The position numbers and the translations under genes are program-made. Positions 18,241 to 26,701 of a DNA stretch of 64,000 bases are shown here, piece after piece; position 1 is the stretch's first letter; each line of letters begins with the position of its first letter. The notes under the pieces are model-generated. The model did not search any database and was not told the DNA's origin. It saw only the letters and a program-made list of their open reading frames with translations. This DNA comes from Candidatus Nanopelagicales bacterium (GTDB lineage Bacteria; Actinomycetota; Actinomycetes; S36-B12). The stretch spans positions 1-64,000 of the forward strand of contig JAGYJP010000007.1 of the NCBI GenBank assembly GCA_018402075.1, given 5' to 3'.

Positions 18241-19059
18241 TAAACCGGCAGCACTCAGGGCCAGTACAACCCCCACACCTTGGATCGCATTCATGCGTTC
18301 GTTAATCACAATCCGGGCAAGGACAACCGTGGCCGCCGGATACAGGGAACCCAACACCGCGACGACAGAGAGAAGTCCTCGTTGGGTAGCCAGTTGAAAC
18401 AAGCCATTTGCAATTGCATCCAAAACACCCGCAGCTGTCGCCAGTAACCACGGGAATGCAGCTCGGTTGAATGAACGTACAACAAGAACCACAAAAGTGA
18501 TCATGATGACGGTGGAAACCCAGCGACCAAGGGTCGCCACCCACACACCCGAATCCTTTGGAGCCACACCAAGCGCTGTCAGATACAGACCAATGGCAAC
18601 ACCAGAAGCAATCGCCAGCAGGATCGCAATCGGTGGCGTCTTGCCATGGTGTTGCGACTCCCTGCTCACCAAAATAACCGCCACGACCGCGAATGCCATG
18701 CCCAGATAGGCCCACGCGGTGGGTTGCTCACCGCGAAAAACACCCACCAAAACCGGGATTGCACCACTCATGACGGCGGTTATGGGGGAAACAATTCCCA
18801 TTTGGCCGCGGACCAGCGCGGCATACAACAATGCAATGGCGATTGAACCGATAACGCCTGTGATCAAGGCATAGCCAAAAAGATCGGTGGACAATTCACC
18901 CGGAATAATTGTGAGCGCGAAAATCGTAATGACAACTGCGCCCGCGGGATAGGACACGGCTAGGACCTGAGCCGATCCGGCTCGCCGAGCCGCTAAACCA
19001 CCAATGAAATCGGCCACACCCCAGGAGAGACTAGAAATAAGTGCAAGCAGCGCGGCCAC
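18223..19059 (-). CDS. EamA/DMT-family transporter
   Basis: 278 aa, GTG start with GAGAGG upstream. Ten hydrophobic segments in two repeats of five, with the EamA features WGVADFIGGLAARR at the N-terminus, an internal repeat beginning near residue 146, and the C-terminal signature LASLYPAATVVLARIVINERM-like ending (LGSLYPAATVVLAR). Drug/metabolite exporter superfamily; substrate unknown. Confidence 0.88.
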   Translation of the reverse strand: MAALLALISSLSWGVADFIGGLAARRAGSAQVLAVSYPAGAVVITIFALTIIPGELSTDLFGYALITGVIGSIAIALLYAALVRGQMGIVSPITAVMSGAIPVLVGVFRGEQPTAWAYLGMAFAVVAVILVSRESQHHGKTPPIAILLAIASGVAIGLYLTALGVAPKDSGVWVATLGRWVSTVIMITFVVLVVRSFNRAAFPWLLATAAGVLDAIANGLFQLATQRGLLSVVAVLGSLYPAATVVLARIVINERMNAIQGVGVVLALSAAGLLAFGS

Positions 19060-19130
19060 TTGTACCTACCTCTCCCACAAAATTCCCACAGGTGGTTGAA
19101 CCTGAGGCAGGTGAGGCTACTGCACCGCAA

Positions 19131-20801
19131 CTAACGGATGCGGATGGGCTTGCTCATGGTGGCAACCGGATAGACAGTGCTTTGATCTGAGCGTGGCGTG
19201 TACACCGCTCTTAGGGTGTACAACCCTGGCGGCAACGTCCGAGAAATCCGTTTCACTTTCTTGGCAACTCCCGCGCGGTTGATCCACTTGCCCTTAGCAA
19301 TCACGAGTGATTCCAGACCGGATGAGTTAACGAGAACAATGCGAACTTTGCCTTTCACCGCCTTATTACTCATGATCACTCGGAATAATTTGCTGGTGCC
19401 GCGCTTAGGAGCTTTCGCACCTTTGAGTGTCGCCGTGATTCCAGGGATCAGTTGGACGGTTTGGGCTCCCACAACAGGCGTGGGCGGCAACTTGGGGGGC
19501 AGCCCGTCAATGGACAACCGCGCACTCGTGTCTGCCACGGCAGATGTTCCGTTGAGGTTCGTGGCCTTCACAGATACCCGAAGGTAGTTACTTGCATCCG
19601 CTTCCGTGATGACATAGGTGGCTGCCGTAGCCCCTGCAATGGGCTGGCATGAAGTGTTCGTGTTCTCCGCACAGCGTTCCCACTGGTACACATAAGCGGT
19701 GGGAGCGAATTTCCAACTGCCGGGGTTCGCGGTGATCGTTGAACCCGTGACCGTGCTGGTTGCGGTAAGAGTTGGATCAGTATTTGATGCTGGCAACACG
19801 CCACTGAGAAGCCGGCTAACGTTATTGCCGGTCTTGCCAGTGAACCAGGTGTTGCCATCGATCCCAGAAACTATTCCAAACGGGCCGGTGTTGGCAGACG
19901 GCAAAATGAACTCTGTTACCACCCCCGAAGTTGTTACTCGACTGAGGCGATTTGCTCCCGGCTGAGTCACCCAGAGATCACCGCCCGCACCAGCAGTGAT
20001 TTGTTGTGGCTGCGATTGCGCGGTGGGAAGTGAGAACTCCGCCAAAAGTCCGCGAACTGACATGCGACCAATGCGATTGGAATCGCGCTCGGTAAACCAA
20101 AGGTTGTTGTCTGTACCGACAGTAATGTCTGTGGGCGCCGAATTGGCGGTTGTTAACGAATAAGGGGTGACAACACCAGATGTTGTCATTCGAGCAATGG
20201 CATTACCCGTTTGCAGGGTAATCCAGAGAGCACCGTCAGGTCCGGTGACCAGTGAAGTAGGACCGCTGTCTGCAGGTAGTGGAAATTCCGTGATTGCACC
20301 GGCATTTGTGATTCGGCCAATTTTATTTGATGCAAACTGGGTGAACCACATGGCACCGTCGGGGCCCGTGGTAATTCCCATGGGCTGGGAATTCGCGGTG
20401 GGAATATCAAAGGATTGATATTGATTGTTCTCTACATTGAACACCCCGATCCGATTACCCAATTTCTCCGTGAGCCACATGCGCGAATCTGATCCCAGTG
20501 CAAATGCGTGGGCTCCTGCGTTCGCAGTTCCATTAGGGATCTCCAATGTGGTGATCGCACCTGCGGGGGTGACCTTGCCCACCTGGTCCACACCGCTCAT
20601 GGCCACCCACATGTTCCCCGCGGCATCAAGGGCCACGCCCTCAGGTGCTGAATTTGCCGTCGCTATAGGAAACGAAGTGACATCGCCCGTTGCCGCTTGG
20701 GCACCCGTTGTTGCCGCAACGAGCCCGACTCCACTCACCATCAGGCCCAGGGAAGTGGACATTGACACCATTTTTCGGATCTTTGTCTGCATGAATTCCA
20801 T
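19131..20801 (-). CDS. Secreted beta-propeller protein resembling virginiamycin B lyase
   Basis: 556 aa. Signal peptide ends near AQA/A. Residues about 45-335 contain seven or so repeats of the Vgb/NHL-like blade pattern (P-x-G-I/V-x3-DG-x-hW-h-T followed by N-x-I-G-R and hTEF-x-LP). A linker leads to an Ig-like region with WERCAENTNTSCQPI and a C-terminal beta-rich domain ending in PIRIR. True Vgb is a cytoplasmic streptogramin lyase of about 300 aa; this larger exported form is more likely a binding or adhesion propeller. Start at 20801 chosen for AAGG about ten bases upstream. Confidence 0.7.
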   Translation of the reverse strand: MEFMQTKIRKMVSMSTSLGLMVSGVGLVAATTGAQAATGDVTSFPIATANSAPEGVALDAAGNMWVAMSGVDQVGKVTPAGAITTLEIPNGTANAGAHAFALGSDSRMWLTEKLGNRIGVFNVENNQYQSFDIPTANSQPMGITTGPDGAMWFTQFASNKIGRITNAGAITEFPLPADSGPTSLVTGPDGALWITLQTGNAIARMTTSGVVTPYSLTTANSAPTDITVGTDNNLWFTERDSNRIGRMSVRGLLAEFSLPTAQSQPQQITAGAGGDLWVTQPGANRLSRVTTSGVVTEFILPSANTGPFGIVSGIDGNTWFTGKTGNNVSRLLSGVLPASNTDPTLTATSTVTGSTITANPGSWKFAPTAYVYQWERCAENTNTSCQPIAGATAATYVITEADASNYLRVSVKATNLNGTSAVADTSARLSIDGLPPKLPPTPVVGAQTVQLIPGITATLKGAKAPKRGTSKLFRVIMSNKAVKGKVRIVLVNSSGLESLVIAKGKWINRAGVAKKVKRISRTLPPGLYTLRAVYTPRSDQSTVYPVATMSKPIRIR

Positions 20802-20909
20802 GGTGCCATGACCTTGGCCGTACACCAAAAAATTTTTTTTCTGGGCGTGTTGACATCGGACATCTAAAGGTGTGCATCACGAGACATCTCGGGACAACAC
20901 CGATAAGGG

Positions 20910-20947
20910 AGCGATCCCACGTGGATTTATTTCCACCTGGGATCGCT
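20910..20947. terminator. Long hairpin downstream of the DUF2202 gene
   Basis: A 16-bp stem with a single mismatch (20910-20925 with 20932-20947) and a 6-base AT loop lies 12 bp past the stop of the DUF2202 gene. It is the strongest simple hairpin in this intergenic stretch. A long U-tract is lacking, as is common for actinobacterial terminators. Confidence 0.6.
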
Positions 20948-20958
20948 GGTTGTGCGGG

Positions 20959-21430
20959 CTATCGAGCTAGGTTTCGCTCGAAGGCTGCTAAGTGGCGATA
21001 AGAGCCACTCAGCAAGGAGTGAAGTACCCGCTCCACATCTGCTGCCGAATTGGCTTCAAGGGATTCCTTCAAATCCGCAATATCGAGATTCGATACCTTG
21101 TGTCACCAACTTGTTGTACAGCGCTTGTAAATTGGGGTCATCAAATACTCCCAGCTTGTCTCCCACTGTTGGATCTACGATGTTGTACGTGTCGAGTACG
21201 CCACGCACAGCCTCCGTGTGGCTCAACTCTGCCCGAGCAATATTGTCAAATTCCCGAAGAGAGAACTCCTCACCAAGTGTGACATACACATCATGTGCCA
21301 ACTTCTCTTCTGCGACCATGTATTGCAATGACTTTGCGTCTACACCCGGCGCTGCCTGTGCAACACCACCCGCGAAAATCATGGGTACCGTGAGACCTAT
21401 TGCTATTAATGACTTTTTCAGATTATTCAT
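20959..21430 (-). CDS. DUF2202 ferritin-like exported protein, frameshifted as read
   Basis: Signal peptide (residues 1-27, ending VAQAAP) followed by a DUF2202 helical domain: LQYMVAEEKLAHDVYVTLGE with the Glu/His residues, FDNIARAELSHTEAVRGVL, and DPNLQALYNKLVTQG. The continuous frame then runs into an early stop at 21056. The next frame continues the family sequence perfectly: VSNLDIADLKESLEANSAAD, a VLHSLLSGSYRHL helix and FERNLAR, to a stop at 20959. One extra base (or two lost) near 21095-21100 separates them, so either a sequencing indel or a recent mutation. Strong AGAGGAG ribosome site ahead of ATG 21430. DUF2202 proteins are diiron-like four-helix proteins of unknown function. Confidence 0.8.
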
Positions 21431-21561
21431 CTGACTCACTCCTCTTTACTCACCGCTTGGGGAATTTTCTTATATTTTTTTTCCGCTTCACCGAGAGCGG
21501 TGTCGCGCGCAGAAGGTAAGGGGAATGTAAAGAAAAAATACAAAAAGGATAAAGAGTTGCG

Positions 21562-22593
21562 TTAGTAACTCGGCCAAGTATCAGATACCCGATACCCAAG
21601 CGGCCACGGATCACTCGGATCTCGATAGAACTGACTTGTGCCATAAATCCATGCTTGTCCTGCCACCGTAGGAATTATCGCGGGAATTCCTTGTAAATCT
21701 TCAGCTGATTGAACCGTGCACCTGAATTCTGAACCGATAATGGATCGACCGACAAAGTGATCACCAACTTGTAATTCGCCCCTGCCGGTCAATACAGCCA
21801 TAAGCGCACTGCACCCTGTTCCCGTTGGTGAACGGTCCAATTTACCTGGATTAATCACACACACATTTGTTGATGTCAGTACACCTGAATCATTACGCTG
21901 AAGTGGACCGGTGAAGTAAGTGAAGGAATGGTGAGTCCACTCCGGTAACCCCGGGTGTCGAAATTCAAGTTGTTCATTAGCCGCGGCACGAATCGCCATT
22001 CCGAGTCGGGCAAGTTCGTCGGCCTCGCTGGGGACCAGCTCAAAGCCAAGTTCTCGAGCATCTGCCATCACGAAACTGTCACCACCAAAAGCGGTAGTGA
22101 CATTTATCGTTCCGACACCCTCGACTTCAATTGTGATGCTGTCATGCATCACGAAACTTGGAATATTCACAAGTTCGACTGATGTCACTTTTCCGCGATC
22201 ACAGGTGGCTCGGACTTTCACCAAGCCTGCGGGAGCCTCGAGAACTAATTCGGTTACCGGTTCCACCATGGGAACAATCCCCGTTTCCAACACCACCGTG
22301 GCAACACACATTGTGTTGGAACCCGACATGGGTGGCGTATCCGCTGGCTCCATGATGATGAAACCCACGGCGGCACCAGGTGACTTGGGTGGCACCAACA
22401 GGTTGTAATGGCGGAACACTCCACCACGAGGTTCGTTTAGTAGAAAATCTCTCAGTGAGTTGTCCTGCGCAATAAATCGAGATTGTTCCCAGACGGAGTC
22501 ACCTGGCGGTGGCATCACGCCGCCAACAACGACATCGCCCACCTCGCCTTCGGCATGTACGTGAACAACATGCACAACATTTCCGGTATTCAC
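21562..22593 (-). CDS. Proline racemase / hydroxyproline epimerase family protein
   Basis: 343 aa from GTG 22593, eight bases after the upstream stop; the frame stays open farther up but overlaps the neighbour. Family motifs: EPRGG, VPPKSPGAAVGFIIMEP, the first catalytic loop MSGSNTMCVATVVLETG, and the second DRSPTGTGCSALMAVL. The first catalytic position is Ser where racemases have Cys (MCGH/MCGS), the second is Cys. In this superfamily Ser/Cys pairs are reported for some hydroxyproline epimerases, and Cys/Thr for trans-3-hydroxyproline dehydratases. I therefore favour a hydroxyproline-type epimerase or a related activity, not proline racemase. No hydroxyproline genes are adjacent. Confidence 0.85.
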   Translation of the reverse strand: MNTGNVVHVVHVHAEGEVGDVVVGGVMPPPGDSVWEQSRFIAQDNSLRDFLLNEPRGGVFRHYNLLVPPKSPGAAVGFIIMEPADTPPMSGSNTMCVATVVLETGIVPMVEPVTELVLEAPAGLVKVRATCDRGKVTSVELVNIPSFVMHDSITIEVEGVGTINVTTAFGGDSFVMADARELGFELVPSEADELARLGMAIRAAANEQLEFRHPGLPEWTHHSFTYFTGPLQRNDSGVLTSTNVCVINPGKLDRSPTGTGCSALMAVLTGRGELQVGDHFVGRSIIGSEFRCTVQSAEDLQGIPAIIPTVAGQAWIYGTSQFYRDPSDPWPLGYRVSDTWPSY

Positions 22594-22600
22594 CGTGTCA

Positions 22601-23185
22601 TTACGACATTCGCCAATTGCCCGAGGCCGTGATGGCAACGTATCGGGTACCGGGTGGCAATACCGCACGACCAGTGAATGGGCCTGTTTCTTCCACCAGC
22701 GCGAACCCACTCATTCCTTTGCCGGAAATGGGAAATACTTTGAAATCCCCCTGCCCTTGGTGGGTGAACTTCTTTGTCACCACACCCCGCGTGGCTCTCT
22801 TCAATTGAATCACCATGGATGTGGCACCCCTGGTGACTCGAGGTGCGCTGACAAGTGGTTTAACTGTGATGTTCCAAGGCCCGGAGGAAGTCACCTTCGC
22901 CCCAACAATTGGCTTGAATTCTTTTTCTTGGAATACGGTTCCTGACCACGGTCCAATGGTGTCAACCCATGGGAATGCTCTTCCCCCATTGCGCAAAACC
23001 GGTTTAGCCTCAACGGGTCCTTCGGCCGTCATGGCAATCTCCACGATGACGGACTTGGTGATGCTGGTGAGTGGAACAGTTGCACTGCCCTCTCCAGAAA
23101 TTGTTTGGTTTGCCGTTGCCACGGTTGGGGCGAAAAATACAAATGCCACAACCAATGTCAGAATCGCCGCGCCTTGAATTTTCAT
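22601..23185 (-). CDS. Secreted beta-rich protein of unknown function
   Basis: 194 aa. Signal peptide of about 25 residues (AAILTLVVAFVFFAPTVATA). The mature part is beta-strand rich, with Gly/Thr/Val alternation and internal similarity between the halves: both contain a T(G)PW/F-(S/T)G-(T/R)-V/A motif followed by Y/F. No cysteines after the signal and no recognised domain. Five bases separate its start from the stop of the hydrolase upstream, indicating an operon with it and with the epimerase-like gene. Confidence 0.6.
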   Translation of the reverse strand: MKIQGAAILTLVVAFVFFAPTVATANQTISGEGSATVPLTSITKSVIVEIAMTAEGPVEAKPVLRNGGRAFPWVDTIGPWSGTVFQEKEFKPIVGAKVTSSGPWNITVKPLVSAPRVTRGATSMVIQLKRATRGVVTKKFTHQGQGDFKVFPISGKGMSGFALVEETGPFTGRAVLPPGTRYVAITASGNWRMS

Positions 23186-23189
23186 GGGT

Positions 23190-25217
23190 TTAACTCAAGA
23201 TTGGATTGAGGCCTTCGCTGATGATGCTCTCCAACTCAGCTTGATCAACCGGGTGACCCACATACTTGGTGGCCGTTTCCAGCACCTTGGCTTTGGCCTT
23301 GTCAATATCTTGTCCTGGTTTAGCCTCTGCTGCAGTCCAGTCCCGATACAACTCCCACGCCAACTCCCGCTTACGCAGGGCAATATTGATCCGAGACATT
23401 TGTTCATCGGTTGCAGGCAAGCGCCAGGTCTTGCTGATTGCAGTGGGGAGAACTGTGCGGTAGTCGTGGCCACCCTCTGCAAAAATTCCCGGGGTTGGAA
23501 CGAGGGCATTCAACATATCCAGGAAGGTCATCATGAAAGTGGTAAAAGGCACCCACGTGGTATGAGTTGGTGTGCCCAGTGGGCGAATGTCTTGGGGTCC
23601 GAGCCAATCGGGCCGGCGCCACAGAACCTGTGAACCGAACTTAGGAATTGGATCATCGCCATTCATGAGCAAAAGGAAACGCACTTTCTCCAATTCCGAA
23701 TCGGGCAATTCATGCCAGTCCTTGAGGTTGCGTGGCAAGAAGATACTGCCCGGTCCAACTGACGGAACCTCAGCAACAGTGCGATCACCCCACAATTGCT
23801 TGCGCCACTTTGTCGCTGAAGGTGTTCCAATCCACACTGCAGCCTCAAGTCCGGTTCCTGTCAGCCCGGCCGCACCCAACCCGTTAAACATTTCCTCGCT
23901 GACCTGTGAACCCAAGCTCTCGCCAAAGAGATAGAACCGGGGGCGCTTATCGGCAGGCATGGCCAGGAGTCTTTCGACAATGCCGTGCATCACCATGCGG
24001 GTTTGTTCGGTTCCTTCATCTACTTTTGTGAGGGAAAGTGCCGAGGGAAGAACCGAGTACTGAATGGCAGCGGAAGCGCAATCGCCTCCGGTGAGGTACT
24101 CAAATGTTTCATTCGCTACGTAATTGACGTAGCCCGAACCCGTTGGTGAGAACAGCGCAAAGGCTTTGCGGTTTAGGGCGCCCGTTCGATCAATTTCACT
24201 GAGCAGAACCTGTGCGCGCTCTTCTTCGCTTGATGCAATATCAAGTGACCCGTATACCCGAATCGGTTGTTTAGCATCAGTGATATTCATGACGCTATTA
24301 ATTGTTGCCGGCGGCAGAGCCATGCTCAACCAACGAGCACCTTCGCGCGTTTGTTTACTCCAGGCAAGTCCTGATTGGACAGATCCAGTGACCTCGGGGA
24401 TGTCGGGTGGTGTCATGAGACCGGGCTCGATACCGCCACCGCCCTTACTCAGCATGGTGTCTACTTGACCCACCGCATACCAACCCACGCCGGCAAAGAT
24501 TCCCAAACTTGTTAACCGTCCGAGGGTGCGGTGATCCTGGGGCTGACCGCCTAAGGCGAAACTTGCGCCCTTTGCGAGTGTGTTGGTTAGCGCCGATTCA
24601 ACAAATGACAGACCCAGGGTGACAGCTGCGACACCTGCACCAATCCCGGCTGCCTTGACCGGTGTTACTTCACGTACTTGGTCTTCGAAGAAGTACTTTC
24701 CCTTGTATTCAATTGCGCCGGGAACTTCGCCGTAGGTGGCCGACCCCGGTAGGGCCTTCCATGGCTGAGTGGATGCCCATGCTGCCGCGCCAGCAACCGC
24801 TGCGACAGCAACGTGATAGCGGCCGGGTCCTGAATTGAAATTCTTTGACGTTGCTGTCGCGAGCGCACTTGCACCTGCAGTCGCAGCAAACCCTTGTGCG
24901 ACAAGGCGCCCAATTGCTCGGCCACGTGGTTCATGCTCTTTCCATTTCAAGAGATATGAAGCGCCTGCACCTGCTGCTCCGGCAACACCGGCGACAATCA
25001 ATCGTGATCGTGCAGATGGTTCATCGGTGCGGCCAAGGCGCGATGCAAAAGAAGTAAAGACGGCATCGGCTGCGCTGTAGACCTGATAGGCGATACCGGA
25101 AGATGTTCCGGTGATGATGGCCTGATCGGTTGAACCACGAGTCAAGAGGTTCGGTTGAAATGATCTGCCAATGGCAATCGCCGCCCCAATAATGCCTGCG
25201 CTGGCTGATCTATCCAT
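23190..25217 (-). CDS. Integral-membrane alpha/beta-hydrolase (pfam10081-type)
   Basis: 675 aa. The N-terminal half has several hydrophobic segments (GIIGAAIAIG, AGVAGAAGAGASYLL, VAAVAGAAAW, AAGIGAGVAAVTLGL) characteristic of the Abhydrolase_9 N-terminal membrane domain. The C-terminal half contains the nucleophile elbow YLFGESLGSQ (G-E-S-L-G), the WIGTPSATKW segment and a late HDYRT that could hold the catalytic His. Actinobacterial proteins of this family are uncharacterised; a lipid or ester substrate is likely from the membrane location. Confidence 0.8.
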   Translation of the reverse strand: MDRSASAGIIGAAIAIGRSFQPNLLTRGSTDQAIITGTSSGIAYQVYSAADAVFTSFASRLGRTDEPSARSRLIVAGVAGAAGAGASYLLKWKEHEPRGRAIGRLVAQGFAATAGASALATATSKNFNSGPGRYHVAVAAVAGAAAWASTQPWKALPGSATYGEVPGAIEYKGKYFFEDQVREVTPVKAAGIGAGVAAVTLGLSFVESALTNTLAKGASFALGGQPQDHRTLGRLTSLGIFAGVGWYAVGQVDTMLSKGGGGIEPGLMTPPDIPEVTGSVQSGLAWSKQTREGARWLSMALPPATINSVMNITDAKQPIRVYGSLDIASSEEERAQVLLSEIDRTGALNRKAFALFSPTGSGYVNYVANETFEYLTGGDCASAAIQYSVLPSALSLTKVDEGTEQTRMVMHGIVERLLAMPADKRPRFYLFGESLGSQVSEEMFNGLGAAGLTGTGLEAAVWIGTPSATKWRKQLWGDRTVAEVPSVGPGSIFLPRNLKDWHELPDSELEKVRFLLLMNGDDPIPKFGSQVLWRRPDWLGPQDIRPLGTPTHTTWVPFTTFMMTFLDMLNALVPTPGIFAEGGHDYRTVLPTAISKTWRLPATDEQMSRINIALRKRELAWELYRDWTAAEAKPGQDIDKAKAKVLETATKYVGHPVDQAELESIISEGLNPILS

Positions 25218-25303
25218 CTATTCCCACCTTCGACCTGGTTGCTACCAGCGGTCACTGTACCCCGATCACCCTGCTCGGCGTGAGGCGGTTTCCCATGAAC
25301 TCC

Positions 25304-25633
25304 TCAAGGATTTTGGTAGATCCCGTGGTTACCAATTCGCCTCCACCGCACTCGGGTTTCGCCATTGCGGTGGACAAACGCGAAGGTCGCGCGCCCGTCT
25401 GGGGAAGAAAATGACCAGGTCATTTCCCAAATCCCGGGAGCGCTGGACATTCGCCTGACTCGAAGCCGATGAGGCCATTTCCACGACCCTTGAGTTCGCG
25501 CGGATTTTTGTGCACTGATGAACGACTCGCAGGCATCATGAAAGTCCGCTACCACTGAGCGGAACTGGGCTTGGTGCTCTCGGGGTAATGCCGAGAAATC
25601 AGAGTCAAAGCGCTGGGTTCGCTCGAATTTCAC
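25304..25633 (-). CDS. RelE/ParE-like toxin
   Basis: 109 aa, following the AbrB-type antitoxin with a four-base overlap. The RelE-fold pattern is visible: N-terminal FERTQRFDSDFSALP, a basic helix, then PGIWEMTWSFSSPDGRATFAF and the C-terminal TRVRWRRIGNHGIY with conserved Arg and His/Tyr, as expected of mRNA-interferase-type toxins. Gene order antitoxin-toxin supports the assignment. Confidence 0.75.
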   Translation of the reverse strand: MKFERTQRFDSDFSALPREHQAQFRSVVADFHDACESFISAQKSARTQGSWKWPHRLRVRRMSSAPGIWEMTWSFSSPDGRATFAFVHRNGETRVRWRRIGNHGIYQNP

Positions 25634-25947
25634 TCCGTAGTTTTAGCAGATTGCGGAAGGGACTGGAGAAATTCATCCACACCCTCGGTCACAATAATTT
25701 GCTCGTTGGCAACGTGGGCATCGACTTCCCGTTCCCCCGCTTGCCAACTTTCCTCCCAAAACCACTTTTCAGTTGCCGGGATAGCCAGTGCTGGTCGGAG
25801 TTCAATAACCCCGTCTTCGCGCTCGGTGAGTTCCACCTGAGCTCCAGGTTCGTCAAGCCGATATTTTGCTCTCACAGTTTTTGGGAGGGCAATTAATCCG
25901 CGAGATTGAACGCTCACGAACCCATGAAACTGGATGACTTCGCTCAT
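25630..25947 (-). CDS. AbrB/MazE-like antitoxin
   Basis: 105 aa. The N-terminal swapped-hairpin AbrB fold is recognisable in VQSRGLIALPKTVRAKYRLD and AQVELTEREDGVIELRPA. The C-terminal half is acidic and would bind the toxin. ATG overlaps with the toxin stop/start (4 bp). Divergent from a second TA module across a 113-bp region containing a 10-bp perfect inverted repeat, a likely autoregulatory site. Confidence 0.78.
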   Translation of the reverse strand: MSEVIQFHGFVSVQSRGLIALPKTVRAKYRLDEPGAQVELTEREDGVIELRPALAIPATEKWFWEESWQAGEREVDAHVANEQIIVTEGVDEFLQSLPQSAKTTE

Positions 25948-25966
25948 GGTGACAGATTAGATCAAT

Positions 25967-25995
25967 GCAGAATTACAGTCAAGCAGTAATTCTGC
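25967..25995. promoter_or_regulatory. Palindromic operator between two divergent TA modules
   Basis: Perfect 10-bp inverted repeat GCAGAATTAC (25967-25976) and GTAATTCTGC (25986-25995) with a 9-bp spacer, 20 bp upstream of the AbrB-type antitoxin start and about 66-75 bp upstream of the RHH antitoxin. Both antitoxin families autoregulate through such palindromes. Confidence 0.6.
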
Positions 25996-26040
25996 TCAAT
26001 AATCCTTGGATTCCTTGGTCTGGACTCCCATTCAAGACGT

Positions 26041-26064
26041 ATGGCATTATGTATGGCATTATGT
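26041..26064 (+). repeat. 12-bp tandem duplication upstream of the RHH antitoxin
   Basis: Two perfect adjacent copies of ATGGCATTATGT (26041-26052 and 26053-26064), ending at the possible start codons at 26061 and 26070. It may form direct-repeat binding sites for the RHH antitoxin or may be a slippage duplication. Confidence 0.7.
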
Positions 26065-26288
26065 ATGACATGAAGCGAACCACTATCTATCTGCCCGAGG
26101 AGATGAAATCGCGACTTGAGCACGAGGCCGCCCGCCGGCAGATCACCGAAGCGGAACTCATCCGTCGAGCTGTGGACAACGAGTTGCATCGCAGGGCTCC
26201 GCGCGGTGGGCTAATTTCGGGTGCACCCAAAGACGGGATCACCGGAGCCAATCTCCATGAGCACATGGGGGGATTCGGGGAACAGTGA
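26061..26288 (+). CDS. Ribbon-helix-helix antitoxin (VapB-like)
   Basis: 75 aa (72 if the ATG at 26070 is used). The RHH motif KRTTIYLPEEMKSRLEHEA forms the DNA-binding strand and first helix, followed by ITEAELIRRAVDNEL. The Gly-rich C-terminus wraps the toxin. A GTGA overlap joins it to the PIN-domain toxin. Confidence 0.85.
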   Translation: MYDMKRTTIYLPEEMKSRLEHEAARRQITEAELIRRAVDNELHRRAPRGGLISGAPKDGITGANLHEHMGGFGEQ

Positions 26289-26695
26289 TTGTGGTAGATA
26301 CCGGCGTCCTGTACTCATACTTTGTCGCCGATGACCCCCACCATCAAGAAGCTGCCACAATCGTGGAGGCCGCAGATGAGATCTGCGTTATCAGTCCATT
26401 TGTTATTGCCGAACTCGATTACTTCGTACTGTCTCGCTTTGGCCTGAACGCTGAGGTGGTCATGCTCGATGAATTATTGGACGGAGCTTATGAACTTCCG
26501 GAAGTCAACGCTTTGGATCTGGCCATCTGTCGTGACATCGTTGCGCATTACTCCGATAAAAAGATCGGTGTCACGGACGCTTCTCTGGTCGTGATGGCTC
26601 ACCGTTTCGGCACCCACCGAATCGCCACCTATGACAGGCGACATTTCACAGCAATGAGGGGTTTAGATGGCCAGGCTTTTGAACTCCTACCCTGA
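26285..26695 (+). CDS. PIN-domain toxin (VapC-like)
   Basis: 136 aa, GTG start overlapping the antitoxin stop. PIN-domain acidic residues are visible: VVDTGVLYSYF (first Asp), PFVIAELDY (Glu/Asp), IGVTDASLVVMA (Asp) and IATYDRRHF (last Asp). Predicted Mg-dependent RNase. Immediately convergent with the pfam13769-like gene at the end of the formate-dehydrogenase operon, so the TA pair marks the island's left border. Confidence 0.88.
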   Translation: MIVVDTGVLYSYFVADDPHHQEAATIVEAADEICVISPFVIAELDYFVLSRFGLNAEVVMLDELLDGAYELPEVNALDLAICRDIVAHYSDKKIGVTDASLVVMAHRFGTHRIATYDRRHFTAMRGLDGQAFELLP

Positions 26696-26701
26696 TGGCG
26701 G

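Noticed and set aside
19131..20801. True streptogramin (virginiamycin B) lyase resistance gene
   Set aside because: The protein is exported, about 250 residues longer and has added C-terminal beta domains; only the propeller repeats are shared.
23190..25217. Candidate prophage or plasmid region around 15-26 kb
   Set aside because: No integrase, structural, portal or replication genes; the genes look like ordinary envelope and accessory functions.
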